Assembly (NCBI GenBank): GCA_031213475.1
Contig: JARUPZ010000026.1
Span: 6,803,785 to 6,867,784, forward strand
Source of the DNA: Nereocystis luetkeana
Taxonomy: Eukaryota > Sar > Phaeophyceae > Laminariales > Laminariaceae
DNA: 64,000 nucleotides
Reading direction: 5' to 3'
Numbering within the stretch: the stretch's first letter is position 1; the number at the start of each line of letters is the position of its first letter. Under the pieces are notes generated by a model. That model was not told where the DNA came from, did no database searches, and was given only the letters and a program-made list of their open reading frames with translations. This document shows, piece by piece, positions 51,901 through 57,100 of the stretch. The translations under genes were made by a program, and so were the position numbers.

Positions 51901-54118
51901 ATATTGTGTACACCGAACAGACTACAAACGGCAAATAACAAATAACCGTTGACTCGATGAGTTGCTTGCTGTCGACCCTTGGACAGTTTTATATCCACCG
52001 GCCGCGGGTACGGGGATAGGGGTCTGTGTAGGAGGGGGGGGGGGGGGGACACAAATAATAAAAAAATCGCGTATTGCACTACTTGCCGCCGCCGCCGCCG
52101 CCGCCGCCACCGCCGCTGCTGCTGAAACTTTGTAACTGCGCTTATCACCACATGTCGTTCCCACTTTAAGCGGTTTATGTGAGTTTGTTCATACCTTATT
52201 TCTCAACAATATGTACAAATACGAAACGACCGCGTGTTTGCGTGTACGTTCATGTTTTCAAAACAGAATACTCTCATTGATATGATGTGAGTTTTCTTTT
52301 TTTTCTTAACCTCCGGCGGATTGATAAAAATAAAGCTTAGGCTCAGCACGCTTCCTTCCACATTCTCGTGTCGTGTGTGAATTCAACCTATAGCTAGTAC
52401 AACAGTGGGGGGGGGGGGGGGGGATAAGGGACGACATTTGTCACCACGGCTTGTCCAGAAAGGCCGCTGCTAAAAAATGAAACTAATATATGCGAGTTCG
52501 AGTTGAGCTGCTGGAAAGTAAACGTGAAGCGGAAAAAAACAAAAACACAACTATTACATAGTAAACAGAACCAAATATGAGTAGTAAAAATATGAAAATA
52601 CATGCCTGGTAGGTTTTTGTGTGTACCGTAGGTCCCAGTAACTATTGCCCCCCGTAATACTGCTGTACAGTACCTGGTATATCATACCCTGCGGAGGGGG
52701 GGGGGGGGGGGGGGGGGCTTCAGGGGTTTGAACCCCGGTAAAAACATCCTTCCGCCATCGCTGAAAGCGCGAGAGCAAAACTCGGGCAAGAACGAAAAAA
52801 TCAAACCTCGATAAAACAAGTCGATGAGCAGTGGAATGAACTGAACGAAACGGGTCAACCCCACCCGCCACCAAAACCCAGGTACGCTGAATACACCATT
52901 TGCAGTACTATTGTTGTACACCTACGGCAGATGCACAGGAGACCTTCTACATAAGAAAGTGAGCACTGATAAATTCAGGGTGGTGTCAATAGGAACTTAA
53001 GGAATTCGCGAACCGTCACACTCTATTTATGGTCATTCTTATCGGAGGGCTTTTCCCCCAAACGTTCGACATTTTTTTCGCGCAATTTTTCAATCTTCCA
53101 TATTCTCCTGTTTTTTTTTCCTCCAAATATTGGAATGTTAACGAACTTGATATTTTTGGTTCGGAAGAATTTCACGAATAGTGACAGAACGCCTCCGTAT
53201 ATGGATACATATCTCCCATTATTTCCAAACTTTGGAAATTATGCAAAAAACGCTCTCCGATAAGAATGAACCTTAGTTCACTAAAAATCTTTTTTGAAGG
53301 GACGACGCCGGGCCACGCAGGACGGTGGAAACCTCAATTTTCCAGCGGTATGCTGCTGCCATCGTATCACACCGCCTCTCCAGCTCTCACGCTCCCTACT
53401 TTGCGGCAGCCATGGCACGACAACAGTCGCACATCGAGCTCTTCCTCGGTGGCGGCCACGGGCGGTTCTTACGTGTGTGCGTGTGTAGGATGTTTCCTGC
53501 CCTGTAGCCGTGGAAAAGGAAACGAATGTTCTGAAAAAGATCGGTCCAACAAATTGGATGCTGCGCAGGGGGGGCGGGACGATAAAAACCACGCACACTG
53601 GTTGTGTGCACCTCGGAACCGCGCAGCTGCGGTACACACTGCTATGAGAGCAGCGGTACAGCAACGGCAGTACAACAGCAGCGAGCGGTACATCATGCAC
53701 CCGCGCTTGAAGCTCTGGCCTTCGTGACAGCCACCGTGTTTTTCGTCTGTTGTGTCGTGACCACATTTCTACGACCAATTTAAAATGAAAGTAACATCGT
53801 GTAACCTCAAAATGTCATCATGTCACCGGATACAGAGGAACGCCTCCTCACCGATGATGACGATGTTCCCGCTTTTTTAACTTGCGAAACTCCCCGGGAT
53901 TTCAAGCCAACCGCATCCCGAAGAGAAACCTGAACCTTGTAATCTCCAGGCAGGGCGTACAATAAGCTGGTCTACACATTGGACTGCTGCCATGCTAATA
54001 TTGTTGAGAGAGAAATCGCTTTCTATACGTACGTAGAGCACCGGCGAGATGACGGGCCCGAAAAAACGAAAAAACGAAAAACAAAACGGATGCACGAATG
54101 CCACTGGAGTTATGATTC

Positions 54119-54154
<36 letters not shown>

Positions 54155-57100
54155 CCATCCCATTCATTATCTTCGCACATCTTCTTCTCTCTCTCCTTCC
54201 AACTCGTAACTCAGATCCGGGGTCACATAGCAGGCTCTTCTCCCCCCTTCCCGCTACGGTACGTGCCTTCATTTTTATCGCGAGAAGATTTCAGCCTTTT
54301 CTTCCCTCGTCGACTCGCATCGAATTGTGCCTACCCACGCTGCAAGGCGCTCTCAACAATTGAATCCTTTTTATTTTTATTTTTGCAAATAAAGTCAAAG
54401 TCCGACCCTCCTAGGGCTCGAACCCAGGACTCAAACAAGTAGAATTCGAGGTTAACCACTTGAACCACCGGGGCGACCGACATACATACGTATGGCACAT
54501 ATTGATAGCATAGATGGACTATTAATACCAGGTACCAGGTACTGCTGTAGTTACACACACATCATGCCGGCTGCCGTTCCGACTCCCTGTCTCCTGCGTA
54601 CGTACGTAACCATTTGCTTCCCCTCCGTCCGTGCCCAGGAGTGCCTAAGCTCTTTCCATCTCCACCGCCGTATGTATGACGCAAGCGCATGCATACTGTT
54701 TGTTAATACTCTTACGGGGGACCATATTAAATAGGACCTACGGTACACAGAAAAACCAATATATTTCGCTGATTTTATCAACAATATTCGGTCCTATTTA
54801 CTATGGCCCCCCGTAATATATAACGAGGGACCATAGTAAATCCCTGGTAGGACCTACGGTACACGCAAAATCCCTATATTTCCCTGTTTTTGCTAACAAT
54901 TTGTGATCCGATTTACTAACGTCCCCGTATGAGGGCTGGGCACTGGCACAGCAGTATGTACTCTACTGTTTGGGTCGGCCGGTATATTCGCCAGCAGTCC
55001 AAATCTTACGTGCGTCCAAGAAACACGCCATACTACACTACTGCTGTAGTTGGGAAACCCACCAAACGCGTTTCGGAGAAAGGGAGACGAGAGGAAGAGC
55101 GTCACATCATCGCCACACTTTCGCATGCATTTGCTCGATTTGTTCTTATAAAATTGTACCAGGTACCTGGTACATTTTTATTGTTTTGTTGTTGTTCCCA
55201 CAATAACTCTTACACCAAGGAGTCCGTGGTCACACCAAAGGTTCTGTACGTACAGCAGTATGTACAAAAAATGTTCGACGCCAGCTGTGAGGCTACTTCT
55301 TATGCAGTCGGAAACTAGGATTGAAAAAGCCGGTTTCCGATCGGTTATTTTTTCGACTGGATTGCGAATAGCTACCCCTTCTTATCGTCCGTCGGATCGA
55401 ATATACAGTTTTTGTGTTTTTTCTGCGAGACCAGGAGACGCTTGATGCAAGCGAGAGAGTGTAGCCTGACCACTGCTGTAGCAACGAGAAAAATGGGTAG
55501 GGTAGACGGAAGTCGGTTCCAAACTGCTTCCCCGTAGTGCTCGTGGGGTAAGAGAGGTCTTCATCCTCCAGCACCTGCGCCCAACCACACATACATGCTG
55601 ATGTCTCGCTTCTTCCTCGAGCAGCGTGTGAGCTTCGCACGCGGGGCGTTCTCCTCCATCTCGTCCTCGAGGCCATCAAGACGCTGGGTTTCTTCGACAG
55701 TCGCCAAAGCTACAGCCAGCGCAGCAGTTGGCAAAAAGTCATACTGGTAGTCGATACCGCACACTGCTTCGATCGGGTGCTGTCACGTGCTGCTGACGGA
55801 CATAGATGAGGGTATATCACGCTGACTCGAGCAGCAACAGAAGTGGCAGCAGCCAAGCCAGCGTCGCCGCTCTTGTGGTGTGGGGTTGCGTCGTATGTCG
55901 TGTTGATGTGTGGGTGTGTGATACTCGTACGGGTATGCGGCTGGACTTTCTAACATTTCCGATGCACGAATCCGACTGACGAGTTGGATCGGAAATCTCA
56001 GTTTTTCGACTGTCTGGTCCAGTTGGAAATCATACTCGTAATCGTTTTTTTTTAATTGAAAAGGCGCTTTTTCAACTGCATAAATTTGCCTTTTCTTGTC
56101 TCCAATCGGAAACCGGCTTTTTCAATCCTAGTTTCCGACTGCATAAGAAGTGGCCTTCGAGTACGACCGTTCGAAGCATTATGTACAATATGTATATTTT
56201 TTCTGCGTCCGACCGCACAGCACCCCCGGCCAACGCAGTTTTGGGCCTCGACTTAACCCTCACGGCAGTACTGCAGTCCCGTTTTGGGGACAAAATACAC
56301 TAATTTCAAGTAGTTTGTCGCCAAAACGGGAGTGCGGTCCTTGACATAAACGAGCATATTCACGCCTCCTCCTACGACGCCTCCTTCAGGCCCCCCTACA
56401 GTAAGGAAGACCGATTGGCCGAGCATGGCCACTATTTTCGCTGCAATCCAGTCAAACTGTTTGATTTGACCTGTGAGCAGTACCATCGCCACCAACTGAG
56501 TCAGGCAGTGCCCAAGCACTGACACATACTCTTACCCCAGGGTGGAAAAGAAACAGCTCGAAAATACGCTAAAGTATATACGTAAAAAAAAGAATCGTTT
56601 CGTCTTCATATAGGAAACTAATCGGTTCTTATATTTTCGGACATAGTGGATTTTCGCGGTGCATGTTGTTGGGACGAGCGGGCAAAGGCCTGCCTGGCTC
56701 CGGGAACAGAGGGTAAACGCCAGCCCAGAGGAAAGGATTTCGACCGAACGCCACGAAACCCCTTATTGAGGAGCTCGGGAGACCGGGGGTAGCCGGTAGC
56801 CAGACAGCTTCGACCCCCAAGTGGATTGCGCCGGTGGATTACTACTGCCAGTACATGCTGTGCCAGTGCGCAGCCCTAATCGTAGATGCATACTCGTGCA
56901 AGTACTGCTGGTGCCGGTACTGCTGTTTCTCCATCTCCAACACATAAACGTTACCAGAGTATGCGAAATAAATCAGTGATCGCACCCTCCAGGCCACGAG
57001 GGCGCTAAACGTTGGGGACTATTTCGTGTATGTACCGGGTACAAAATACTGCTGCAGTACACCAGTAGTAATTGAACAAGCTACCCTAGGCCATAAAGAC

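Noticed and set aside
53266-53730. 153-codon plus-strand frame
   Set aside because: Starts inside a MITE-D end, has no recognisable motif and lacks splice partners.
56253-56525. Hydrophobic minus-strand frame with VGGPEGGVVGGGVN
   Set aside because: Runs into a MITE-B and fits no MFS segment or splice phase; likely chance or relic.
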